DNA from: Chondrosia reniformis
Taxonomy: Eukaryota; Porifera; Demospongiae; Chondrillida; Chondrillidae
Assembly: GCA_947172415.1 (NCBI GenBank)
Contig: OX359193.1
Coordinates: forward strand, 7,558,501 to 7,622,500
Direction: 5' to 3'
DNA length: 64,000 nt
This document shows, piece after piece, positions 22,479-34,341 of the stretch. The position numbers were made by a program, and so were the translations under genes. The notes under the pieces were generated by a model. It had not been told where the DNA came from. It made no database searches and worked only from the letters and a program-made list of their open reading frames with translations. Every line of letters starts with the position of its first letter. Within the stretch, counting starts at the first letter, position 1.

Positions 22479-22858
22479 CATTGCCATACTTGCTTGCCAT
22501 GTACATATAATATATATATATAGGGAAAATGTATAGATACCAATCAGATACTACATTGAATAAGGATCTAACTGTTTTGCAGATCACTAATATTGAGTAA
22601 TAATTGAGCGCCATTTTCACTTTGCGTTACTCTACGCGTGAGGTATCGAATGTACTAACAAAGTAGGAAGGAAGCCATATATGGGAGCAGAGTAGGCGTT
22701 TCTTTGTGGCTTTCCAACAGATTTGTCCAAGAGCCCTTACCCTGCAGGTACGTGCTTACAAGTGCTTTCAGTGTCGCTGTACATGACATTCTTTGATCAC
22801 GATTTATTATTAACTTACATATCATTGCAGCTTGCCTTACATTTGGTATTCAAGAAGA

Positions 22859-25823
22859 ATGGCAGATTCAAACGCACCGCAAGCGGCTCCCGCTAGCAAT
22901 CCACAGCCTACTGATCCTCCCCAGGGCCAGCAACCCGGGTATGGTTATCCCCCGCCGGGCCAGCAACCCGGTTACGTCGCTCCTCCGCCGGGCCAGCAAC
23001 CCGGATACGGCTATCCCCCACCGGGCCAGCAACCCGGGTACGGTTATCCCCCGCCGGGCCAGCAACCCGGTTACGTCGCTCCTCCGCCGGGTCAGCAACC
23101 AGGAGTACCGGCAGCAGTTGGTGGCAAAGGTACAGACATTTACTTATTGTGATATATTATTACACTGGAACCTCTTGATCCACATGTCCTCTTATAATAT
23201 TATTATTATTATTATTATATATTATTATTATTATGTGGTGTATTGTGGTCCTGACAGTGAGGGAGATAGGGAGATAGCAACACTAAGTTAACTTCCTACG
23301 TAGGTCTTGAAATGATCACTTAAATCTGGGGCAGTTAGATATTTCCAATCCAGCCCTTAGTGCAATGTGACAGATGTAGTAAATAGTTTCATGTGGTCCT
23401 TAGTGCAGATTATCTCAAAACTTATATCTGACTGTCAATCATGATAACATTTATGATCACAGCTTGTTATATTCAACTATCCAATTGCAAGCTGCTCTAA
23501 TGGTGAACTCTTTTAGTGTGACTTATAAACCCTTGTGGTTGGGCTGTCTTTACTGATTGCAGTTTTTTAATAGTGACAAAGGAAACGTGTAATTTTATGA
23601 CACCGTAAGGCTTCAATTTCACCAGTGTGGTGTGCTGGTCAGGTGGACATATTTAGTGTTTTAGGTCAACAGACTGGGATGATACGGGTGTAAAGTTTTA
23701 TATGTCAAACTTGGGGAATGTTTAGTGTTAGAAATATGAAGACATTCCAGCTTACAGGGTTCACTTTGAGTCAAAGAGAGTAATATCCTCAGGCATAGGC
23801 CATGACTAGTCTAGAGGGATATAATCAAAAAGTAACTCATCCAGCTTGGCCTAATGTATAAATTTCTATCTTTATGCATTTGTCACTATATATTAAATCT
23901 GCCTCATGGCAGGCCTGATCACTTCTACCAACCAATTGAGCTATTACTTACTCTTGTATGGTATAACATAGTGATCTTTATGTACATAAGTAAATGGATT
24001 TTCTGTGTGTTTGGGTAATATCAAAGTTTTTATATATATTTCATATTTTTACAACCACTGGTGCCTGTTTGTTGTTGTTTCTGCAGGTAAACAAGTAGTC
24101 TGGATGCCCCCTCCCCAACAGACCATTGTTGGCTGCCCTCCTGGCCTGGAATACCTCACGCAGATTGATCAGATTTTGATTCACCAACAAATTGAGATCT
24201 TTGAGAGTAATTCCTTTGCACACTTGCATAGTTAATATCTACTGCAGATGTGCTGTTGTAGTTAGTATAGATAGGAGATCTTTCCATATGTGAGACCAGT
24301 CAGCCAACCACAGCTGTCTTGTAGCATGTGGTACTTGTATGCATGTGTGTACTTTGGAAGTGGAGAGTTTGAATGGATTCATAGGAATGCCAAGATGTTA
24401 TGTGCTAGTCAAATAACACCCATAGTGTGTACATTATTGCATCATTCGCTGTTGTCTTGTATCACCCAACTCTTGTTAAAATGATTGTCCACATACTTTA
24501 GAACACAAAGCAAATTTATCTATTACACACGCATGTAATTAATGTTGTGCCTTTCCTAATATATTTTATTGATAACTCACAGTATTAGTGTTGTTGTGTA
24601 CAGTAAGTAATAGGATTTACATATACTTCAACAGTATTGCATCACTGCATAGGAATGTATTCAAGTTTTCCTTTTACTTTCATCAAACTTGAATGGTTCA
24701 TCTCGCAACCTTTAAGCATGTACTATAAAGGACACTGGAATTGAAATATTTTATCAACAAATCATTCAATGCAACCTATGCCTTCATGATCCTAAATCTT
24801 GTTTTTCTGTATAGCTGAATTGATTTTCAATCAAGTGATATACATGCATGGATCTTATTCATACATATGGTCTTACAGTCTCACATTCCAGAGTATATAT
24901 ATCTCTACTCTGTCTACCCAGTACTAACTGGTTGGGAGACAGCCAACAAATACCAGATCAAGAACACACTCGGCCAGCAAGTCTACTTTGCTGCTGAAGG
25001 TAAGGTCACCTACGTAGCTGTGATTGATCATCAACATGCTGTGAGCTTTCCCCTCACCTGCAGACTCCAACTGCTGTCTCCGCCAGTACTGTGGTCCCTC
25101 ACGCCCATTTGACATGGCCATAGTGGACAACCAGAACAAGGAGGTCATCCACATGGTGAGGCCGCTGAGATGCAGCAGTACCTGGTGTGGATTCTGCTGT
25201 CTGCAGCAAGTGGAGGTGCAGTCGCCACCTGGTACAACTATAGGATATGTCAAACAGGAGTGAGTGTCTTTCAAATATCTATCATTTAGCACATACACAC
25301 AATGCAACATTCATGTCTTCTCTTAGGTTTGATTTTATCTACCCAAAGTTTACTATCCGTAATGCCGAGGATCAAGTCGTTCTTGGCATAAAGGGACCAT
25401 TTTGTACTGTCTCCTGTGGTCAGGATGTCAACTTTCAAGTATTTTCAGCAAACTGGGAGACTGAGGTTGGAAAGATTAGCAAGCAGTGGTCGGGCTTTGT
25501 AAAGGAGTACTTTACTGATGCAGACAACTTTGGCATCCAGTGTACGTGACCAGTCTCCCCTTTCTGCTCTCAGTAGTAATTATTAAACTTCTCTCTATAG
25601 TTCCAATGGATTTAGATGTCAAGATAAAGGCTGTCATGATTGCTGCATGTTTCCTTATTGTGAGCAACTTAATAAGCTGATCTGTAGATTTTAAGATCTC
25701 ATATTATGCCTATGTACCTCTACCATGCCATGCTGAGATTACTTGCCTCCTTTTGATTTATACACTTTACAGGACTTTATGTATTATGAGAAGAGCAACA
25801 ATAACAACAGAAGAAGCTATTAG
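22859..25823 (+). CDS. Phospholipid scramblase (PLSCR family)
   Basis: Seven coding exons: 22859-23129, 24087-24206, 24922-24999, 25064-25259, 25327-25541, 25601-25659, 25773-25823; total 329 codons plus stop. The N-terminal 90 residues are a Pro/Gln/Gly-rich tail. The scramblase barrel follows: [49 protein letters not shown], the Cys cluster WCGFCCLQQ, then GKISKQWSG, the Ca2+-binding segment [14 protein letters not shown], and a C-terminal hydrophobic helix ([20 protein letters not shown]). Family members move phospholipids across the plasma membrane or act as palmitoylated adaptors. A splice acceptor at 22829-22830 just upstream suggests a 5' UTR intron. The large introns (957, 715 bp) are unusual for this window. 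Confidence 0.95.
22938..23102 (+). repeat. 33-bp coding repeat, 5 copies of an 11-residue Pro-rich unit
   Basis: Encodes alternating [11 protein letters not shown] and [11 protein letters not shown] units in the scramblase tail. The 33-bp period preserves frame. The Pro-rich PxxP and PPxY-like character suits SH3 or WW binding, as in vertebrate PLSCR1; that role is inference. Confidence 0.93.
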
Positions 25824-26036
25824 TTGACCTTGTACACTATCAAAGTTTGTTTTGTGGATATTAAAACTTTACTAATAATTTAGCTGAGTAGTACATCAGT
25901 TAGTTATATTGCAGCTGTTATGTTTGCGTGTGCATATTTGCGTATGACTGAGATAAAACGTCAACGCTTCTATAGTAAACGTAACGTACCGTCTAAAGGG
26001 GTGTAGCAGGTTGCTGGGCGTTACCATCTCAAGAGA

Positions 26037-27629
26037 ATGAGTAGGGTGAGGGATAACGAAGCAGATCTGGTTCCTTTACGGGATGAGGATGAAGAAGAAA
26101 CGGGGGAAGATGGTAAAAAGCTAATACCAACTTACTATTACGGATACAAGTGAGTGCGTCAATCCAGAGTGCCACAGTGTGGACCTGCTATCTGTTCAAT
26201 CAATGCACAGAAACCTCCCAGGGCCAGGCACAGGTATAGTCAAGACGAATAAGGAAGGAGAGGTGACTGGAAAGTACACAGCCTGGAACCAGATTCCATA
26301 CGAACCTCCCATAAAGAAGATTCCGGTGAACTACTACGGTGAGCCAGTCGTTCAGAAACAGCCGGTCCCGACTACAAAGAATCGAAAGCAACTCGAAGAA
26401 GAGGAAGAGAAGGGAAGACATAATCTCTATTCATCGGTGAGCTCAGCTATAAAGCAGTTAGCTGTAGCACTATAGGCTGGTACATATTCAATTTGTTTAA
26501 TTATCGTCTAGCATTAAATAAATTTCTACCCTTTTTACCACATATAACTACCTGTGAAGTATCTTAACCGAGGATTGCCTACTGAAATTCCAAAGCACTT
26601 GGTTGAACTGAATGTATCTAACACTGTTCTCATCAAAAGAGGCAGAGATAGTAAGAATGCTAGTAACTAAATTAGAACATGTATATATTCCGTATACATA
26701 ATCTGTATACACTCTCTCAGATGAAAAGGGTCACAAATACTCCATTCTAAACAAGACTGCAGACAAGACATTTTGGTGGGCAGAAGAAGGTATGTGCAAT
26801 TATCAAAAAATGGTCCTGCACCCTATATATAGAAAGCTGAACACACAATTGTTTCTTGTATTGCTAAGATTCATCTACATTTGGTCGTTTGGTCCATGGT
26901 CAAATGAGATATTTCAAGATGATTTTTAGAGACCAGGAGGGTGAAGTTGTAGTAAGAATGGAGAGGCCTTTCAAACTTGGCTGCAGCTGCTGCACAATGC
27001 TCAGCTGTTGTCTTTGCTGCCAAAGACAGAAGATTGATGTAGAGTCGCCTCCTACTAATTTCTTGGGAGCCATCAGAGAAGAGTAAGGAGTCGTGTTGAA
27101 TAATTTGTTGTAGTGAAAGTATCCCTTGCATTGTACCAATCTTCAGGAGGAGTTGGTCTTCTAGTGAAAACCTTTTAGTTTATAATACTGAAGACGATCC
27201 AGTCTTAAAGATTGTAGGCCCAGCTGGTGGGTTTGTAAACTTTGGAATGACTCATTATCCAGTAGGTTAATGAATCTTCATATGTCTGACAGCCTTGACC
27301 AATTATAGCCTCCTGTTAGATTTATAGTTTAGCCAGACAGAATTTGGAGATTGGGCGCATCATTAGACAAGCCAGCGGCCCTACCACAGTAGCAGGCTAT
27401 GATTACACCCTACAGTGTTAGTTCACTTTTACTGATGTTCTGCAGCTGTTAATTAGTCTTTTTCTCTCTCCTTTCTCCTGATAGATCCGCTAAATATCAG
27501 ACCAGAGTTGAAGCTTGTAATACTCTCAGCAGCCATATTAATAGTAAGGCCATTGTTAATAACAGATGTCTTTGAGTTTACTTAACTTTTAATCCTTTTT
27601 CAATGCAGGATTACATGTATTATGAGTGA
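26037..27629 (+). CDS. Divergent scramblase-family protein lacking the Ca2+ motif
   Basis: Nine exons: 26037-26149, 26211-26436, 26560-26650, 26721-26789, 26869-27082, 27147-27226, 27333-27416, 27485-27543, 27609-27629; total 318 codons plus stop. It starts with an acidic segment, then a tail with PPIKKIPV, then scramblase-like order: HKYSILNKTADKTFWWAEE, FRDQEGEVVVRMERPFKLGC, the Cys cluster CSCCTMLSCCLCC, NLEIGRIIRQASG, and the terminal helix LKLVILSAAILIDYMYYE. The neighbouring scramblase has [16 protein letters not shown] residues before the helix; here this is YDYTLQYPLNIRPE, without the acidic Ca2+ ligands. The final MYYE ending is shared with the upstream gene, so the two are an old tandem pair. 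The acceptor at 26558 is weak. Confidence 0.83.
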
Positions 27630-28097
27630 ATAACTCAGTTACTATGTACTGTACTCTCTTTTTATGTACAAAAACTCTTTGATTAATCTGTAAACTTGGT
27701 TCTGAGTTCTGTAAACATTAAATTTAGACAACCTGTATGTCGCAATCACCTATGATCTAATTATTATGTTTCAGTAGTAGCTGTGCATGTATAATGATGC
27801 TCTCTATTAATGATATCCCTAATTGCCCCCACCCCATAGCCACCTAATACCCACTAAAGTACTATATTAAAACAGATTCCCTAAAACGTAGCATATACAT
27901 GTATAATGATTTTTATTAAGGTGACATGCTATATAACAATGCTGAAAAGATCAGTAAAGAATAGCCCAACCCATGGCAGGATAGTAATCTTCGTCTCACT
28001 TACATATAGATCCTGTTGTAGTCCTTGCAAGGGATTCGGTACACTACCCTCTCTTCTTATTCTCTGGAGTATGTACATATTATGCAGAACGCATCAT

Positions 28098-28320
28098 TCT
28101 TTTTTCTTTTTCGTTTACTTTCTTCCTTTTTCCTTTTTTTCTTTTTCGTTTACTTTCTTCCTTTTTCCTTTTTTTTCTTTTTCGTTTACTTTCTTCCTTT
28201 TTCCTTTTTTTCTTTTTCGTTTACTTTCTTCCTTTTTCCTTTTTTTCTTTTTCGTTTACTTTCTTCCTTTTTCTTTTTTTACTTTTTCGTTTATTTTCTT
28301 CCTTTTTCCTTTTTTGTTTT
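28098..28320. repeat. Polypyrimidine minisatellite, about 6 copies of 35-37 bp
   Basis: The unit is pyrimidine-rich (CTTTTTCGTTTACTTTCTTC followed by a T-rich run). The long Phe-rich open frames on the plus strand are by-products of this composition. Confidence 0.9.
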
Positions 28321-28684
28321 ACTTTCCTCTTAAAATACGAATGACATATGTCTATGTCCTGCAACATTGATATAAGTGACATGGACCGGCCATTGAATAC
28401 TTGTTATGCAATAATTTACAAGAGTATACTGAATGCTTAAGAACATAGATATATGCATTTGCGATGAGCTGGGTTATATTATTATACCAATCTCATTATG
28501 AATTATTCACTATCGACAATTGGGATTGTATAAAGCAACTGCACAATGATCACTTTTGTTTGACAATTCTGAAATATACATGGTTTTAAATTAAAAAAAT
28601 GTTCAAACAATGTAGTTCTTAAACAAGTTCTTTATGGTTGCTGTTTCTTCTCCTTTTGAGTGTTACTGGAACTGTGCTGCAGTA

Positions 28685-29560
28685 CTTCGTTTCGCATCAC
28701 TTTACTGAGTGTAAAGGTGATCCCAGGGCACACCACGAGGAGGTAGAAGTACTTCGTGCCCCAAATGGCCTCCGCTTTCTCAACTCTGTTTGACACTTCC
28801 ACTACTTGCGTCGTAAGAGAAGTTGCTCGGGAACGGTCCGGCGTACCTGACCGACCTGTGACCAGTTACTAGTCTTGCCCTGCCTCACGCTACGGACAGA
28901 ACAAGCCCGACCCTGGCGGACCACAAACTCCCACCAATGAGAATCATCATGTGTACACAACGCAGCTTGAGAGTACTGTACACAGACTTTAGCTCATTGG
29001 GATCGGCCAGGTCGCTTTAGAGTAGGGACCCATCGATGAACTACAAGAAAGAATAGATAATACATAATTACCAGCATATATAGACGTACATATACGGACA
29101 TAAAGATTGAGCACATGCGCATGTAAAATTCCAAATGCAAATGCAAATGCTTCCAAACCAACCTGATGTGGCAGCCTACAATAGCTTCCTGACCGACTAC
29201 GTAGTGGCACTGGATCACACCAACACCTCCAGGTACGGGTCGTATAGCAAGAATCCGCAAGTGCCAATTTAACACACAAGCAGGATTAATAGTGAGATAC
29301 ATCTCCAGGCACTAACCCATAGGTAGAGAGACCACCCCACTATACGAACACCGATGACCCTTCGGATAGGCATGTACCATTACTCGTACTCCAAGAATGG
29401 TTGGCGCATCGATCCACACCAAAGTAGACCTCCAGAGTTGATAGCCCGGAGGCCAAAGACTGAAAATTTCCTTGCCTATTTATTAGAAATTGTCGGCGGG
29501 AAACATCGTGAACTTGGCGGAAAATCGTGAAACTAAAATTTTGCTTATTGTTTTTGAGGT
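28685..29560 (+). pseudogene. Possible decayed coding region
   Basis: Several plus-strand frame segments read like protein but are broken by stops or frame changes: FTECKGDPRAHHEEVEVLRA and APNGLRFLNSV near 28690-28790, then after a +1 shift FDTSTTCVVREVARERSGV, then NENHHVYTTQLESTVHRL; further on NQPDVAAYNSFLTDYVVALD (about 29159) and YHYSYSKNGWRIDPHQSRPP (about 29368). GC content is higher than the surroundings. I cannot identify the source. It may be a dead gene or transposon, or chance. Confidence 0.3.
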
Positions 29561-29834
29561 CCTGTTCAAGAACAATAGACAACATGCAGAACATGACCCG
29601 GCCTATTCAGCAAGTTGTTATTGTTATTGAGTTTCGACTAGAAATCAATCATGGCTATCCAGCGAAGCAAATCATAAAATGTACAGTGACCTTATGAATA
29701 GAAATGCTTAATTAATAAAAACAAGCTATCAATATCTCTGATTATTTCAGCAGTGATCTTTAAAGTTTTATTTCACATGCTCTTGCAAGCGCATGAATGG
29801 ACATGTCAATCGGCATGTTTCATGCACAACACAG

Positions 29835-29885
29835 GACAACGTCACAAGGATATCTATGTAAACTAGATATCCTTGTGACGTTGTC
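29835..29885. repeat. Perfect 21-bp inverted repeat with 9-nt loop
   Basis: Arms 29835-29855 and 29865-29885 are exact reverse complements (GACAACGTCACAAGGATATC plus one base), separated by ATGTAAACT. Pairing does not extend beyond 21 bp. Transcribed, it would form a short perfect hairpin. It has no coding context. Confidence 0.9.
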
Positions 29886-32052
29886 TAATTTTAACAAGAA
29901 TCACGTATCTTTATTACGCTATTCTGCGCTATAGTTAGATTGTTATTGCTCAATCAGTTTGTGAATCCAAAATGGCCGTTACTCAAATATTGCAATTGCT
30001 TAGTAGTTTGAGGAACTTTGGCGTTGTCCATGCCTAAACTACATTCATTGGTAGGTCATCTTGTTTAGAGAATCGGGCAAACTACTTTAAATGAAGTCTA
30101 TGATGTTCTTTGTCTTTTAAGTTGTAATGTTATGATTAGCATACGTATCATGTAAAATACTTTTTACTTACTTGATTTGCTATATTCTTCTATTTATAGA
30201 ATTGTCATGAAAGTCAAATATCAGTTACCTAGCAACATGTCCAGTTAAGAAACAAGGAGGACTGAGTGCAATTATTGTTAAAGTTATTGGCTTAAGCCAT
30301 TCAGGTGGGAAAAGATAGTGAAAAGAAAGTGTTGGATCAAGGGAAAATTTGCATGGAATTTACAGTGAGTATAACAACTGTAAAAGTCCTGGATTACATC
30401 TGTTCAATGGGACCACCAGATTTCCAGTCCCTAGTAACTAGTAACTCCCAGCTACTGTAATTCAGTTACAGTAGTATTCTGGACATTATCTCAGTGACAA
30501 ATAAATGGACAAGATGATGGGAGATGCTACATTCACAGCTCTGTAAGGTTTTTGGTACTTTGTACGTTGTTAATAGTTATTAGGTACTGTAGACAACTTC
30601 ATAGTTACATGGGAATCATTCCTGCTCTTAATAATAATAATAGTAATCTTAATAAAGTTCATTGTACTTTATAAAGTTTAAATTAAGACATTGTCTACCA
30701 GCTAAGTTAATATTCTAATTGTTCAATTGCAGCCTGAATTGATTGCAAGATTGCAGCTGTTGCTATGGCAATCTTGTTATTTAGATGTAACCATGGTAAT
30801 TTGTTACAATGTACTTGGTTGGTTGTATGAACTTTTGTCAGGCATGTTTTCCTCAAGTCTGACTAGAATGATAAGAATTGTTCTTATAGTTGTCTATATT
30901 AGTCCAGGCCAAATAATAATAGTACATTTTCAGCATGTTTATTCCCAGGTTTATACTACTGTGAGTTTCATTTTTTGTTTCCATAACACCAACTATAATT
31001 TTTAAAATATTTGTATCTTAAATTTAAAGTGATGAAGGAAGGTAATGTTAGGTTAACCCAAACTTGTTTTTCATACAGTTTGGCTTTAGTCCATAGCTCT
31101 CAGCCAAACCAGAAATGTGGCAGTGCTCAGCTGGATAGCTCCTTGGCCATGTACAAGCCATTTAATAGGTCAGCAATTAGTTTAAAGTGTCTCTATGCCT
31201 GGAGCCAGGTATCTGGCTGTTCCTGTAGAAGTGTAGCTAGCTGCTTGGGTTTCATAGTGATCCTTGTTCCAATTTTAGTTTAATGTAAAGCCTTGGGGCC
31301 TGGTACCTTTTAATTTAAAGTAAGGCATTTCAGTTTGTATTCTTTGTGTTATAATCATTTCAGATTATTTGTGATTGAGTATTACTTAGAGAACTTTGTT
31401 TGAATGTTCTATTCCAGATTATTGTTATGAACATTTATGGGGAATAACAAAGAACAATGGCAGGTCTAGCACAAAGCAACTCAGTAGCTGTCATATGTGA
31501 TTGATATTGTTACAATAACCACAGTTCAATAAGAACTTTTCAGAATAGAATCAAAGTAATTGCCATTGAACCAAACCAATTACTGGCCAATTGGCCATCA
31601 GACCTGTTTTATATGTGATGATCTCAATGTCCCAATGTCAGGTTTGCTGGTAAAAGAGTGCATTTTATGAACCCATCAATGTAGTGCAGTTACTATAATT
31701 TACAATATTTAATATTTAGCTAACTTGATTGTGGTTATCCTAGAGTAAGAACATTTTGTAACTTGCACTGTGTAGTACTTGATTGTAATCATTTATAAAC
31801 TAAATGTCACCAATCATGTCTATTAACCCTCCACACTCAGTATGATCTATACTATAATTATATGTATATGTATTGCTATATTTGTATAATAGTTTAGACA
31901 GGCCATGTTCAGACCATCAGGTGAGGTGGCTATGAATATCATTATGTCAAGTGAGGGATGAAATGCAGGTGGATTCTTCTGTCTCTATGTCTCCAACTTC
32001 TCACCTTTTCAAGAGTGACAGGTACACGTTATAGTAGACTTGTCAAGACAGC

Positions 32053-32591
32053 CATCAGCTAGGTAGATCTAGATTGGCTCAAATCTAACTTCATCAGCTA
32101 GGTAGATCTAGATTGGCTCCAATCTAACTTCATCAGCTAGGTAGATCTAGATTGGCTCAAATCTAACTTCATCAGCTAGGTAGATCTAGATTGGCTCCAA
32201 TCTAACTTCATCAGCTAGGTAGATCTAGATTGGCTCCAATCTAACTTCATCAGCTAGGTAGATCTAGATTGGCTCAAATCTAACTTCATCAGCTAGGTAG
32301 ATCTAGATTGGCTCAAATCTAACTTCATCAGCTAGGTAGATCTAGATTGGCTCAAATCTAACTTCATCAGCTAGGTAGATCTAGATTGGCTCAAATCTAA
32401 CTTCATCAGCTAGGTAGATCTAGATTGGCTCAAATCTAACTTCATCAGCTAGGTAGATCTAGATTGGCTCCAATCTAACTTCATCAGCTAGGTAGATCTA
32501 GATTGGCTCCAATCTAACTTCATCAGCTAGGTAGATCTAGATTGGCTCAAATCTAACTTCATCAGCTAGGTAGATCTAGATTGGCTCAAAT
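32053..32591. repeat. 39-bp minisatellite, 14 copies
   Basis: Unit CATCAGCTAGGTAGATCTAG followed by ATTGGCTCAAATCTAACTT, with a frequent A/C variant. It contains the palindrome TAGATCTA. It ends about 50 bp before the acceptor of the first identifiable receptor exon, so it probably lies in that gene's first intron. Confidence 0.95.
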
Positions 32592-32644
32592 CCAGCTACT
32601 AGTCACTAGTTAAGTAACTCAGAACTTTCTGTGTTTTGCTGCAG

Positions 32645-34034
32645 GTCAGAACACATGTTTTTCTAATGACCATGCTTTTGGTTCCTTTCAGTATCCTGAC
32701 CCTGGGACGACTGCTATTGTAAACAAGTATGATGTTATTCCAACAGGAGGAGGCTACATCTTCCCTAAGCTTTCTTTTTCTTGCGATGGAACAATTACAG
32801 CTCTCTCACTTGCTGCTTTCTACAGTACAAATCGTGACTCCCTTTGGGGGAAAACCCTGTATTTTAATGTCACACTTTGGAAGCCTAGTGGATTGACCTA
32901 TGTTTTAGACAAAACTATTAATATTCCCATAAAGCAGTCAACTGAGTACGGCCTTGATGACACCAGTGTACACGAAGAGGCTTATTTATTGAGTATCAAT
33001 ACCATTCTGCAAGTTGAAGTACCCACAACTATACCTGTCTCCAAGAGTAACATCCTTGGTCTCGACTTTCCACCAGAGGTGGATCCCTGGGAAGATGCCA
33101 TTCCCTTGATTACAGAAAGAGATAATGCTTATATTGTTCTCTCAGCAAGTAGTACTCCCTGTTGGAGTGCTGATGTTAGCATGTTTGTAGATTGCCACTC
33201 TTCTGCTGGAACCTTCAAGCCATTTATTCAGATAGAATTCCAAGAGGTCATTGCAACTTCTGAACCTGATGCAGCTCCAACAGCACTACTCAGCACAGAG
33301 GTTTTAGCAACTACATCACCCGACAAAGTTATTTCATCAAGTCAGTATCACACTATTCTACATACAGTAGTATCCATAGCTTCCATGGTTAAGACTTATT
33401 AATAGAAATTACTATAATCTTTGTATGCAGCTACCAATCCAGTGCCTAGTCCATCGCTTGCCGACAAAGCTATCAGCTGCACTCCTGAAAATGCATCCTT
33501 GCCTTCTGGCATCCTTTCAGCTGCTGTTCTGTTTGGGATACTCTTCCTATTAGCTGCCATGCTCATCATTGGATTAATGGTTGCTATGGTAATGACATCA
33601 AAGAAACGTAAAAAGACTATCAGATTCAAGCCTTCCACAAATGTAGCCAGTAAGTGAATTAATGACTTAAAATTGTGACATGTTTGATTGTATTGCCTAC
33701 CCAATCCAGTGGTTAGTAACCCAGCATATAGTACCGCCCATGAGAATGGTGATGGTATACCTGTCACAATGGCTAATGCTGAGCAATGCTATAACAGTCA
33801 AGATTTTAAAGGTGAATATCACCATTTGAGGCAAGATGTCTTGCAAGCCAAAACAACACCTAACGAGCTGTCCAACAACACTTATAATTCCATTGATACA
33901 TCTGGACCGTACAAGGCAAGTGAATCCACCTTACAGGAATGATATAAAGTGATCTGCCATTTTTTAATTAGAACATATCAGCTACCACAGTCCCAGAAGA
34001 TCAAACTGCAGTCTATTCTGAACCAAGAACATGA
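32645..34034 (+). CDS. Kinase-less single-pass membrane protein related to the neighbouring RTKs (5' partial)
   Basis: Exons 32645-33340, 33431-33649, 33710-33915 and 33972-34034; the signal-peptide exon is not found. The first visible exon starts in phase 1, as the second exon of both downstream RTKs does. The ectodomain matches theirs in order: TCFSNDHAF, FSCDGTITALSLAAFYSTNR, IPVSKSNILGLDFPPEVDPW, AIPLI. A Ser/Thr-rich stalk and one membrane helix follow (ILFLLAAMLIIGLMVAMVM) with a basic stop-transfer (SKKRKK). The 95-residue tail has Tyr motifs (NPAYST, EYHHL, TYNSI, VYSEP) and no kinase. The last intron uses a GC donor (AAG|GCAAGT). Without that splice the frame ends at 33942. It may be a co-receptor, decoy or adaptor-recruiting receptor. 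Confidence 0.75.
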
Positions 34035-34341
34035 GGCTAAAAAGATTTACATATATGCAGTCATAGCTGTATCACTAACTGTCTTTACAAGTGGAGGAAT
34101 TATATTCCTATAAGTGCCTACTACAAAAAATTAATGTACATAGACTTTTGTATACAACTGTTATATAGTGTATATATATATATAAAATCTGCACAAGAGT
34201 TTAAAACTTCAGCTCTTAAACCTTAAAGTGCTTTCATAGATTAATTAGAGGAAGCATTTATATGTATATACATACGTTTTTGTCAGGTGATCTATGAATA
34301 AATCGAAATGATAATCAAACCACAAGTAATGTATTTTCGTG

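Larger units (their letters stand above)
27630..32644. other. Gene-poor 5-kb interval
   Basis: No continuous gene can be assembled here. It holds a polypyrimidine array (28098-28320), a stretch with broken coding character (28685-29560), a perfect hairpin (29835-29885), long AT-rich sequence (29900-32040) and a 39-bp minisatellite (32053-32591). The missing first exon of the receptor gene at 32645 should lie in this interval, but I could not identify it. Confidence 0.6.

Noticed and set aside
28025..28370. Phe-rich open frames that look like multipass membrane proteins
   Set aside because: They come from the polypyrimidine repeat; all frames stay open because T/C tracts rarely encode stops.
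29835..29885. Hairpin as an intrinsic transcription terminator
   Set aside because: There is no T-tract and the genome is eukaryotic.
32053..32591. 39-bp repeat block as a possible CRISPR or satellite array
   Set aside because: Direct head-to-tail units without spacers; an ordinary minisatellite.
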